DNA of 14,477 nt from CAZFAI01 sp964516555 (lineage in GTDB: Bacteria > Patescibacteriota > Microgenomatia > UBA12405), in NCBI GenBank assembly GCA_964516555.1, contig CAZFAI010000022.1, forward strand, positions 1-14,477, read 5' to 3'. The position numbers and the translations under genes were made by a program. The notes under the pieces were generated by a model that did no database searches, was not told where the DNA came from, and was given only the letters and a program-made list of their open reading frames with translations. Below, one piece after another: positions 8,292 to 14,430 of the stretch (position 1 is its first letter; each line of letters starts with the position of its first letter).

Positions 8292-8972
8292 GTGAAAATT
8301 CTTATCGTTGAAGACGAACATCGCATAGCCAACTCCATCAAAAAAGGTTTAGAGCAGGAAAAGTATGTTGTTGATGTTGCCTACGATGGTATTGAGGGTC
8401 TGGATATGGCCTCTTCGCAGGACTACGATTTAATAATTCTTGATCTGATGCTGCCCAGCATGGACGGGCTGACTGTTTGTCGTCACCTCCGAGATCACAA
8501 TATTCACACTCCGGTCCTTATACTTACTGCCAAAAGCCAACTAGAAGATAAAGTAAGCGGGTTAAATTGTGGCGCCGACGACTATTTAACCAAACCTTTT
8601 GCTTTCGAGGAATTACTAGCCCGGATTCGCGCCCTACTTCGCCGCCCCGCCAATCCTATAGTATCTATCCTTACCGTAGAAGACTTGGTTCTCGACCTTC
8701 AAAGCTATCAGGTCAAACGCAAAGATCAAGCTATCCGCTTGTCAGCCAAGGAGTTCTCCCTTTTGGAATTTATGATGCGACATGCTGACAAGATTGTTAC
8801 CAAGCAAAAACTAATCGATCACGTCTGGGACTACGACAGTAATATTCTTCCCAACACTATCGAAGTTTATATCAAAAATCTCCGGCGCAAAATTGATCAA
8901 CCTTTTCCCAGTCAACCATCGCTTATCCAAACTATCCGCGGCTTTGGTTACCGACTCGGGAGGGAGAAATAA
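8292..8972 (+). CDS. OmpR/PhoB-family response regulator
   Basis: The 226-residue regulator has a receiver domain (about 1-115) with acidic pocket E7/D8, phosphoacceptor D51 in LIILDLMLP, T79 in LTAK and K101 in YLTKPF. A winged-helix DNA-binding domain follows (about 130-224), with ending RGFGYRL. I chose the GTG at 8292, which gives the classic MKILIVEDE start. The in-frame TTG at 8271 and ATG at 8283 lie upstream of or touching a perfect TATAAT (8277-8282), so neither should be in the transcript. Transcription from that -10 would begin around 8289, leaving a leader of only a few bases. The stop overlaps the kinase ATG by one base (TAATG), the usual cognate pair arrangement. A direct-repeat operator in front of the gene suggests autoregulation. 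Confidence 0.92.
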   Translation: MKILIVEDEHRIANSIKKGLEQEKYVVDVAYDGIEGLDMASSQDYDLIILDLMLPSMDGLTVCRHLRDHNIHTPVLILTAKSQLEDKVSGLNCGADDYLTKPFAFEELLARIRALLRRPANPIVSILTVEDLVLDLQSYQVKRKDQAIRLSAKEFSLLEFMMRHADKIVTKQKLIDHVWDYDSNILPNTIEVYIKNLRRKIDQPFPSQPSLIQTIRGFGYRLGREK

Positions 8973-9967
8973 TGTTTACCCGTGCTCGCCTCAAACTCAC
9001 TCTCTGGTACCTGCTGATTATTAGCATAATAAGTTTTACCTTCAGCCTAATAATCTACAGGGTAGTCGCTCTCGAAGTTCACCGGTTTGTTTATTCCCCC
9101 CGTCTCTATCGTGGTCCCAGGATTATGATAAACCAAATCCCGATTGAGGATCCGGAACTAACCAGTCTGGTCGATGAAATTCGAAAAAGGTTTTTGGTTA
9201 ACATAATCGGGATCAATGGAGGAATAATCATCCTATCCGGCTCGTTTGCATATTTTCTTGCCGGTCGCACTCTCAAACCTATCCAGTTAATGCTTAACGA
9301 TCAAAACCGCTTCATCTCTGACGCTTCTCATGAAATCCGCACCCCCCTCACCTCCCTAAAAAGTGCCTTTGAGGTGTATCTCCGTGACAAAAATCCGACT
9401 CTAAAGGAAGCCAAGTCTTTAATTGGGGAAAGTATTAACGAAGTTGACAAGCTTCAGAATCTTTCTGACGGGCTACTGGAACTCACCAGCTACCAACATC
9501 CCGACTCTACCGCCAAACACCAAAACCTGGATATAAAAACCATAATTTCCCAATCAATCTCAGAAGTCAAAGCCATGGCTGATAAAAAGAGAATCAAAAT
9601 AAAAAATAACGTTATAAACAGTCCGGTTTTTGGTGATGCCGATAAATTAATCAGCCTGTTTGTAATTCTTCTGGATAACGCAATTAAATATAGTCCCGAC
9701 AAATCAACAATTGAAGTTGGGGCTAGCAAAGATAAAAATTTGATTGTTAAAATCAAAGACCAGGGAATTGGTGTCAGCAAAAAGGATTTACCCCGCATAT
9801 TCGACCGATTTTATCGCTCCGACACTGCCCGGACCAAAAATGGCCAGGGTGGATACGGGTTAGGTTTGTCCATAGCCAAAAAGATAGCTGATCTTCATCA
9901 TGCAAAAATCGAAGTCGAAAGCCAGGTTAATCGAGGCAGTGTCTTTTCAGTCATCTTTCAGAATTAA
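8972..9967 (+). CDS. Sensor histidine kinase, small sensor, no HAMP domain
   Basis: The 331-residue membrane kinase has two helices (about 11-29 and 76-97) flanking an extracytoplasmic loop of only about 45 residues with several basic and Tyr residues. After TM2 the chain runs through GRTLKPIQ directly into the phosphorylation helix, with no room for a HAMP domain. The HisKA motif is FISDASHEIRTPL with His120. The ATPase core shows the N box (LLDNAIKYSPD, N236), G1 DQGIG (263-267), F box FDRFY and G2 GYGLGL (294-299). A strong Shine-Dalgarno run (GGGAGGGAG, 8958-8966) precedes the ATG, which overlaps the regulator's stop by one base. A short loop with a truncated linker resembles CiaH or intramembrane-sensing kinases, so the signal may be membrane- or cell-wall-derived; this is inference. 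Its last codons contain a second copy of the direct-repeat operator. Confidence 0.93.
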   Translation: MFTRARLKLTLWYLLIISIISFTFSLIIYRVVALEVHRFVYSPRLYRGPRIMINQIPIEDPELTSLVDEIRKRFLVNIIGINGGIIILSGSFAYFLAGRTLKPIQLMLNDQNRFISDASHEIRTPLTSLKSAFEVYLRDKNPTLKEAKSLIGESINEVDKLQNLSDGLLELTSYQHPDSTAKHQNLDIKTIISQSISEVKAMADKKRIKIKNNVINSPVFGDADKLISLFVILLDNAIKYSPDKSTIEVGASKDKNLIVKIKDQGIGVSKKDLPRIFDRFYRSDTARTKNGQGGYGLGLSIAKKIADLHHAKIEVESQVNRGSVFSVIFQN

Positions 9968-9977
9968 TTATTAAACT
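9945..9977 (+). promoter_or_regulatory. Operator/promoter for the MacAB-like genes, inside the 3' end of the kinase gene
   Basis: TTTCAG (9945-9950) and TTTCAG (9956-9961) form an exact direct repeat with an 11-bp period. Ten bases later is a weak -10-like TAAACT (9972-9977, 4 of 6), and the fusion protein ATG follows 5 nt after it. The two half-sites fall in different codon phases of the kinase gene (the period is not a multiple of 3), so a coding repeat does not explain them. The repeat matches the sites before the regulator gene and before the small exported protein gene. The -10 itself is uncertain. Confidence 0.55.
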
Positions 9978-9982
9978 CACCC

Positions 9983-11218
9983 ATGTTTATCGCTACTAAG
10001 TTTAAAAAATTACCACTATTCATCAAAATATTACTGCCTATCTTAATTTTCGGACTTGTTTTTTGGGTTTATAGAAGTCGGGTCAACAGTCAAAATAAAC
10101 AGCATACTTATCAGTTTGATCAGGTTAAAAAGGGTACTCTTGTTGTTTCTGTATCCTCAGCCGGTTCTGTTGCCGCTACCAATAGTCGGTCTGTAACCAC
10201 CTCGGCCTCCGGTGTTGTCAAGCGGATTTTTGTCAAAGAAGGTCAAAGGGTTTCTGTTGGTACTCCCATCCTCGAACTTGATTTGGATCTTGCTAGCCGT
10301 CAAAAACTCCAATCTGCTTATTCCAGCTATCTGTCCGCTCAAAATAATCTGAAAACTACTCAGGACCGTCAGTACTCTCTGGAAAGTGATCTGGTGGACA
10401 CCAAAAATGTATTTGACAACCAATGGGCAGGCAAGTCACCTGACGATCCTACATATATTCAAAAACACAACGCCTACTTATCGGCTCAAGCTGCCTATGA
10501 TAACCATCAAAATCAAATTAAACAAGCTCAGGTTGCTCTCGAATCTGCCAGATTAAGTCTTCAGCAGGCAGGAGCTACCGTCTATGCTCCGATTTCCGGC
10601 ACCGTTTCCGGAATTACAGTCACCCCTGGAATGGTTCTAAGCCCTGCTTCAGCTTCAACCGCCACTACTACCAGTGACAACAAAATTGCACAAATCAAAA
10701 CTACTGCCGCCCCTACAATTTCTGTCAACTTAACCGAAATCGACATTCCCAAAATTAAAGTAGGCAACAAGGCTACCGTTATTTTTGATTCTCTTTCTGA
10801 CAAAACATATACAGGCAAAGTCATCGCTCTGGATACTACCGGTAGTGTTAGCTCGGGTGTTGTTAGTTATCCTGCCGTCATCCAGCTTGACGTTCAGTCT
10901 GAAGATGTTATGGCCAATATGTCGGCCACTGTCAGTATTATTACTGATTTCAAAAATGACATTTTAATAATTCCAAATTCTGCCATTCAGACTCAAAACG
11001 GTCAAAATGTCGTTAGGATATTAAAAGATGACAATGTCGAATTTATACCCGTTACTGTCGGAATAAAATCTGATTCTGAATCTGAAATTCTCTCTGGACT
11101 GGAAGAAGGTAGCCAGGTAATTACCGCCGTTGTCACTGACAATAATCGCACAACAACAAATTCACCCTCAGTTTTCAGTAATTTTGGTAGCGGACGGGGA
11201 ACAATGATGGTCCGTTAA
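9983..11218 (+). CDS. Membrane fusion protein / MacA-like adaptor (HlyD family)
   Basis: This 411-residue adaptor partners the ATPase and permease that follow. It has one N-terminal membrane anchor (about 12-30) and a first half-lipoyl motif (SASGVVKRIFVKEGQRVSVGTPILEL, about 75-99). A long alpha-hairpin (about 103-196) is rich in Gln/Ala/Leu. Next come the second half-lipoyl motif (VYAPISGTVSGITVTPGMVLS, 200-220), a beta-barrel domain (about 245-320) and a membrane-proximal domain ending near 385. In didermal bacteria such adaptors reach TolC; with no outer-membrane partner here, a shorter extracytoplasmic role as in Gram-positive MacA-like pumps is more likely (inference). A Ser/Thr/Ala-rich loop (221-232) is inserted after the second lipoyl half. 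No Shine-Dalgarno site precedes the ATG, which lies 15 nt after the kinase stop and just behind a direct-repeat operator, so it may be expressed independently of the kinase. Confidence 0.9.
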   Translation: MFIATKFKKLPLFIKILLPILIFGLVFWVYRSRVNSQNKQHTYQFDQVKKGTLVVSVSSAGSVAATNSRSVTTSASGVVKRIFVKEGQRVSVGTPILELDLDLASRQKLQSAYSSYLSAQNNLKTTQDRQYSLESDLVDTKNVFDNQWAGKSPDDPTYIQKHNAYLSAQAAYDNHQNQIKQAQVALESARLSLQQAGATVYAPISGTVSGITVTPGMVLSPASASTATTTSDNKIAQIKTTAAPTISVNLTEIDIPKIKVGNKATVIFDSLSDKTYTGKVIALDTTGSVSSGVVSYPAVIQLDVQSEDVMANMSATVSIITDFKNDILIIPNSAIQTQNGQNVVRILKDDNVEFIPVTVGIKSDSESEILSGLEEGSQVITAVVTDNNRTTTNSPSVFSNFGSGRGTMMVR

Positions 11219-11222
11219 TATC

Positions 11223-11900
11223 ATGATCAAAATCAAAAATATTACCAAAATTTATAAAAATGACGATGTTGAGACTGTCGCCTTAAATGGTGTTTCTTTT
11301 GAAATAAAAAACGGCGAATTTACCTCAATTATGGGTCCGTCAGGTTCAGGCAAATCAACCCTTATGCACATTCTGGGAGCACTGGATGTTCCCACTTCCG
11401 GCAGTTACATTCTTGATAGTCAGGAGGTATCCAAGCTCAACGAGGACCAACTCGCTGACATCCGAAACAGTAAAATTGGTTTTATTTTTCAGGCATATAA
11501 TTTGTTACCCCGCACATCAGCCCTAAAAAATGTCATGTTGCCAATGGCCTACGCCGGTATACCGAAAGCGACTCGCCTCCAAAAAGCCTTAGAGCTTTTG
11601 GAGCTTGTTGGTTTAAGCGACAGGACAGAACATCTTAGCAATCAACTTTCAGGTGGCCAGCAACAGCGTGTAGCTATTGCCAGAGCGTTATCTATGGACC
11701 CAAAAATATTACTTGCAGACGAGCCTACAGGCAACATCGCTACTACCCAAGCTAATGAAATTATGGAAATATTTCAAAAACTTCACCAATCCGGCCATAC
11801 CATCGTGATGATCACTCACGAACTGGATATTGCCGCTTTCTCAAAAAGAGTTATTACTATTAGGGATGGCTTAATTGAATCCGACAGGAGGCAAAAATGA
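11223..11900 (+). CDS. ABC transporter ATP-binding protein, MacB/LolD type
   Basis: This 225-residue ATPase energises the MacB-like permease. It has Walker A GPSGSGKST (38-46), Q-loop FQAYNLLP (89-96), signature LSGGQQQR (142-149), Walker B ILLADE (162-167) and switch His in MITHE (199). The D-loop reads GNIA (170-173) where the ATPase of the first ABC system in this window has GNLD, so the usual D-loop Asp is Ala. The gene starts 4 nt after the fusion protein stop with no clear Shine-Dalgarno site. It overlaps the permease start by 4 nt (ATGA), so the three genes form one translational unit. The family includes export of peptides, antibiotics or lipoproteins, and the substrate here is not inferable. 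Confidence 0.93.
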   Translation: MIKIKNITKIYKNDDVETVALNGVSFEIKNGEFTSIMGPSGSGKSTLMHILGALDVPTSGSYILDSQEVSKLNEDQLADIRNSKIGFIFQAYNLLPRTSALKNVMLPMAYAGIPKATRLQKALELLELVGLSDRTEHLSNQLSGGQQQRVAIARALSMDPKILLADEPTGNIATTQANEIMEIFQKLHQSGHTIVMITHELDIAAFSKRVITIRDGLIESDRRQK

Positions 11901-13117
11901 AGCTTTGGGAAATAATCCAGGAAAGTATTGGCACTCTTGGTTTAAATAAAATGCGCACCGGCTTGGCTATGTTAGGGATAATTATTGGTATTGGATCGGT
12001 AATTGCTCTAATTTCCCTTGGTGCGGGTGGCCAGAAAGCCATTGAAAATCAAATTCAATCATTAGGGGCAAACTTACTAACCATTACTCCTTCGTTCCAG
12101 CGGAGTGGTAATGTTCGAACCGCCGGTAGTGCTACTACGTTAACACTTTCCGATGCTAAAGCCATTGAAGACGATCCTCAAATTACTACAGTTACTCAAG
12201 TATCTCCGGAATTTTCAGCCAGATTCCAAGCAATAGCCGGCGCCAACAATACCAATGTACAAGTCCTGGGTGTCTATCCTCAATACGCTCTTGTACGTAA
12301 AGTAGATATCGCAAACGGTGTCTTTATTAGCGATTCTGACATAAATTCCATGACCAAAGTCGCCGTTCTGGGCCCTCAGGTTGCCGCCGATCTTTTTGGA
12401 CAAGATATCGATCCTATCGGCCAGACCATAAAAATAAACCGTCAGATTTTCAGAGTTATCGGCCTCACTGAAAGTAAAGGTGGAATGGGTCTCAACAATC
12501 AAGACAATATCATCTTTGCCCCGCTTCCGACTGTACAAAAACAACTATCCGGCGCCAGTCACATTACCTCAATTTCTGTCGAAGTTACTTCTCAAGATGT
12601 AATGAGTCAGACTCAAGACCAGATCGGTTACCTTCTTCTGGATAGGCACAATATTAGTAGTCCCGCCGAAGCAGATTTTATGATTATATCCCAAAACGAC
12701 GTCATGGATACTGCCTCACAGATAACCGGCACCTTTACCACTCTTCTATCCGGTATTGCCGCCATTTCTCTTTTAGTTGGCGGTATTGGCATTATGAACA
12801 TTATGCTGGTCACCGTTACCGAAAGAACCCGTGAAATCGGCTTGCGCAAGGCCTTGGGAGCCAAAAAGAATGTTATTACTTCTCAATTCTTAGTCGAAGC
12901 TATCATCCTTACAATTACTGGTGGCGTAATAGGTATTGCATTTGGTGTGGGCATATCCCTTCTTTTATCAAAAATTATGTCCCTTCCGGATGTAATTTCA
13001 CCCAGCGCTATTCTTCTTTCAATTTGCGTATCCGGAGTTATCGGAATAATATTTGGTTGGTATCCTGCTTCTCGTGCCGCCAAATTACAGCCCATAGAAG
13101 CCCTCCGCTATGAATAA
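11897..13117 (+). CDS. MacB-like ABC transporter permease
   Basis: The 406-residue protein has the standard MacB/FtsX layout. It has one N-terminal helix (about 22-43, with LGIIIGIGSVIALISLGAG), an extracytoplasmic MacB_PCD domain (about 50-280, including DPIGQTIKI and FRVIGL) and three C-terminal helices (about 283-305, 333-360, 370-393). The conserved cytoplasmic TERTREIGLRKALGAKK lies between helices 2 and 3, and the protein ends in EALRYE. A perfect AGGAGG (11886-11891) lies 5 nt before the ATG, which overlaps the ATPase stop by 4 nt. Unlike full-length MacB, the ATPase is a separate gene. Together with the preceding adaptor and ATPase it makes a complete MacAB-like inner complex. Its stop region also contains the upstream candidate start (ATG at 13110) of the next gene. 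Confidence 0.93.
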   Translation: MKLWEIIQESIGTLGLNKMRTGLAMLGIIIGIGSVIALISLGAGGQKAIENQIQSLGANLLTITPSFQRSGNVRTAGSATTLTLSDAKAIEDDPQITTVTQVSPEFSARFQAIAGANNTNVQVLGVYPQYALVRKVDIANGVFISDSDINSMTKVAVLGPQVAADLFGQDIDPIGQTIKINRQIFRVIGLTESKGGMGLNNQDNIIFAPLPTVQKQLSGASHITSISVEVTSQDVMSQTQDQIGYLLLDRHNISSPAEADFMIISQNDVMDTASQITGTFTTLLSGIAAISLLVGGIGIMNIMLVTVTERTREIGLRKALGAKKNVITSQFLVEAIILTITGGVIGIAFGVGISLLLSKIMSLPDVISPSAILLSICVSGVIGIIFGWYPASRAAKLQPIEALRYE

Positions 13118-13142
13118 TTTATTAATTTATTTTAATGTAAAA

Positions 13143-13568
13143 ATGAAAAACAATGTTCCAATATTTTTACTAAGTTTAATAGTTGCAGTTAGCGCCTCTT
13201 TTTATGGTGGTATGAAATATCAGCAGTCTAAAACGCCCTCGCTCTCTACTTTTCGGGAGTTAGGAAGCACTCGTGGGGAAACAGGACAAGCAGGTAATCG
13301 TATTCGTACTCCCGGTGTTGGCCAGACAATGGGTGAAATAATGAATATTGATGACGACAGCGTCACGGTTAAACTTGCCGATGGTAGCACGAAGATTGTC
13401 TTGATTCCTGACTCAGCCTCAATTAATAAAAGTGATACTGGTTCAAAAAACGACCTAAATATTGGCGTTAATATTGCAGTATTTGGATCAGCAAATGATG
13501 ATGGCTCTGTTACTGCCCAAAACATTCAACTTAACCCAGGTCGTATTATTGTTCCAAGCAGGGAATAA
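13143..13568 (+). CDS. Membrane-anchored DUF5666-like small protein
   Basis: I do not recognise a characterised homologue. From the ATG at 13143 the product is 141 residues. It has a signal-anchor helix (about 5-24, PIFLLSLIVAVSASFYGG), then MKYQQSK, a Gly/Arg/Thr-rich linker (about 31-62), and a C-terminal beta-rich domain. That domain (about 65-135: GEIMNIDDDSVTVKLADGS, VLIPDSASINKS, LNIGVNIAVFG, SVTAQNIQL) resembles the DUF5666/OB-like fold. An alternative ATG at 13110 adds 11 residues and overlaps the permease stop by 8 nt. I prefer 13143 because it puts the membrane anchor at the N-terminus and because a TTTAAT hexamer lies 6 nt upstream, like the other leaderless-looking starts; neither start has a Shine-Dalgarno site. 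Its position right after the MacAB-like permease suggests an accessory extracytoplasmic role (inference). Confidence 0.75.
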   Translation: MKNNVPIFLLSLIVAVSASFYGGMKYQQSKTPSLSTFRELGSTRGETGQAGNRIRTPGVGQTMGEIMNIDDDSVTVKLADGSTKIVLIPDSASINKSDTGSKNDLNIGVNIAVFGSANDDGSVTAQNIQLNPGRIIVPSRE

Positions 13569-13569
13569 C

Positions 13570-13602
13570 TTTAAGCATTTTTTCAGTTTAACTCTTTATA
13601 GT
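13570..13602 (+). promoter_or_regulatory. Direct-repeat operator plus -10 for the small exported protein gene
   Basis: TTTAAG (13570-13575) and TTTCAG (13581-13586) repeat with an 11-bp period. TATAGT (13597-13602, 5 of 6 to the -10 consensus) follows after 10 nt, matching the geometry of the two other sites. It begins one base after the preceding gene's stop. The predicted start of transcription (about 13609) leaves a leader of about 19 nt that carries a full Shine-Dalgarno site. Confidence 0.65.
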
Positions 13603-13612
13603 TAAAGATGAA

Positions 13613-13623
13613 AAGGAGGTGAT
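13613..13623 (+). promoter_or_regulatory. Near-perfect Shine-Dalgarno sequence that decides the start at 13628
   Basis: AAGGAGGTGAT complements the 16S rRNA 3' end over 11 bases. Its GGAGG core ends 8 nt before the ATG at 13628. The GTG at 13619 overlaps this site and is therefore not the start. It is the strongest ribosome binding site in the window and suggests high expression. Confidence 0.85.
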
Positions 13624-13627
13624 AAAT

Positions 13628-14104
13628 ATGAATAAAAAAATCTTAATACCGGCCCTTATTATTAGTCTAGCCGGGTTCTCAGTTTATGGAGTCAACCAAG
13701 CATCAGCTACAGATACTACCGGATTCACATCCATAGTTCAAAGGCTATCTCAGAAGTTTAATCTCAATCAAGACGAGATAAGAACTGTTTTTGAGGAAGA
13801 AAGAGCCGAGCGTCAAACTCAAATGGTCTCTCAGTTTGAGGATCGCTTGAGTCAAGATGTTTCAAATGGCAAAATTACGGAAGCTCAAAAACAGGCCATA
13901 ATTGCCAAGCATAATGAAATTCGGGAACAATATACCAAACCCGACAACTGGCAAGAACTAAGTCGCGACCAAAGGCAGTCCCTTATGCAGGAAAAGAGGA
14001 CACAGCTTGAAAATTGGGCCAAAGAAAATGGTATAGACACCAGTTATTTCTTTGGAGGTTTCGGTAATGGGCTCAAAAGAGGCTTTGGGCGCCATCAGCG
14101 CTAG
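13628..14104 (+). CDS. Small exported helical protein, DUF2680/Spy-like
   Basis: The 158-residue product has a clear signal peptide: Lys-rich N-terminus, hydrophobic core (about 5-20) and a likely cleavage after ASA at residue 27. The mature protein looks almost entirely helical and highly charged. It includes LSQKFNLNQDEIRTVFEEE (about 40-58), then DVSNGKITEAQKQAI (about 77-91), which is like the repeat unit of DUF2680 proteins. LSRDQRQSLMQEKR (about 111-124) recalls the LTxxQ motif of the Spy/CpxP periplasmic chaperones. The C-terminus is Gly/Phe/Arg-rich and basic (GGFGNGLKRGFGRHQR). Spy/CpxP proteins are typical outputs of envelope-stress two-component systems, and this gene has both its own direct-repeat operator and a near-perfect Shine-Dalgarno site. 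The likeness is by motif and composition only, so a chaperone or sensor-feedback role is an inference. A terminator follows 17 nt after the stop. Confidence 0.85.
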   Translation: MNKKILIPALIISLAGFSVYGVNQASATDTTGFTSIVQRLSQKFNLNQDEIRTVFEEERAERQTQMVSQFEDRLSQDVSNGKITEAQKQAIIAKHNEIREQYTKPDNWQELSRDQRQSLMQEKRTQLENWAKENGIDTSYFFGGFGNGLKRGFGRHQR

Positions 14105-14120
14105 GTCTGTTGCTCAACAA

Positions 14121-14152
14121 TAAAATACCCGCCACTTTAGGCGGGTATTTTA
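14121..14152. terminator. Bidirectional Rho-independent terminator
   Basis: A 13-bp perfect stem (14121-14133 with 14140-14152, core ACCCGCC/GGCGGGT) encloses the 6-nt loop ACTTTA. A/T-rich flanks give a T-tract on both strands. It serves the exported protein gene on the plus strand and the convergent small gene on the minus strand, whose TAA stop (14152-14150) lies inside the stem. Confidence 0.88.
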
Positions 14153-14383
14153 TGTAAAAATGTTTTCGTATGCAGCTCGGAAATTCTTTCGTTGTTCAGT
14201 TTCTAGTACCTTGTCTAAAAGAACCTGGTCACAACATGTCCACGGTCTGAAACCATTATCTTCGTGACCGTTGTTCCCTGGCATAATCTGTCTCATCGAC
14301 ACATAACCTTGAATTTGATCCGGAGTCAAATCAATGTTTGCCCTTGCTGCCATACTTCTTGCTTGTGATTCACAGCAACTCAT
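14150..14383 (-). CDS. Small hypothetical protein with two Cys-Cys pairs
   Basis: Not recognised. The product is 77 residues from the ATG at 14383. It is soluble-looking, has no signal peptide, and carries CC near residues 3-4 (MSCCESQARS) and again in RPWTCCDQVL. Between them are a probable short helix (LTPDQIQGYVSMRQ) and a His/Asn/Gly segment (GNNGHEDNG). The paired cysteines plus His could bind a metal or form disulfides, but this is speculative. A TTG six codons upstream (14401) also opens the frame; it lies upstream of the -10 hexamer, so I reject it. The ATG starts 6 nt after an extended -10, predicting a leaderless mRNA. Its short length leaves some doubt, but the promoter before it and the terminator at its end support a real gene. 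Confidence 0.6.
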   Translation of the reverse strand: MSCCESQARSMAARANIDLTPDQIQGYVSMRQIMPGNNGHEDNGFRPWTCCDQVLLDKVLETEQRKNFRAAYENIFT

Positions 14384-14389
14384 TAATAA

Positions 14390-14408
14390 ATCATAACACA
14401 AGCGCTTG
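14390..14408 (-). promoter_or_regulatory. Extended -10 promoter with adjacent palindrome for the CC protein gene
   Basis: On the minus strand TGT-TATGAT (14398-14390) is an extended -10 with one mismatch in the hexamer, ending 6 nt before the ATG at 14383. Directly upstream is a perfect 10-bp palindrome CAAGCGCTTG (14399-14408), which could be a repressor or activator half-site pair. No -35 is evident. Confidence 0.5.
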
Positions 14409-14430
14409 CTAAATATTATTTACCAACCAA

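Noticed and set aside
10367..10402. R-x3-L-x6-T pattern (R129, L133, T140) in the fusion protein hairpin, resembling the TolC-contacting RLS motif
   Set aside because: The pattern is degenerate and easily met by chance, no TolC-like gene is present, and CPR bacteria generally lack an outer membrane.
12215..12544. 109-codon minus-strand frame within the second permease gene
   Set aside because: It is a shadow of the permease coding sequence, with no promoter, ribosome site or recognisable domain. The same holds for the other frames opposite or inside the named genes.
13619..13627. GTG at 13619 as start of the small exported protein
   Set aside because: It lies within the AAGGAGGTGAT ribosome binding site; the ATG at 13628 has ideal spacing and gives a proper signal peptide.
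14384..14401. TTG at 14401 as start of the CC protein
   Set aside because: The -10 hexamer (14395-14390) lies between it and the ATG at 14383, so it would not be transcribed from that promoter.
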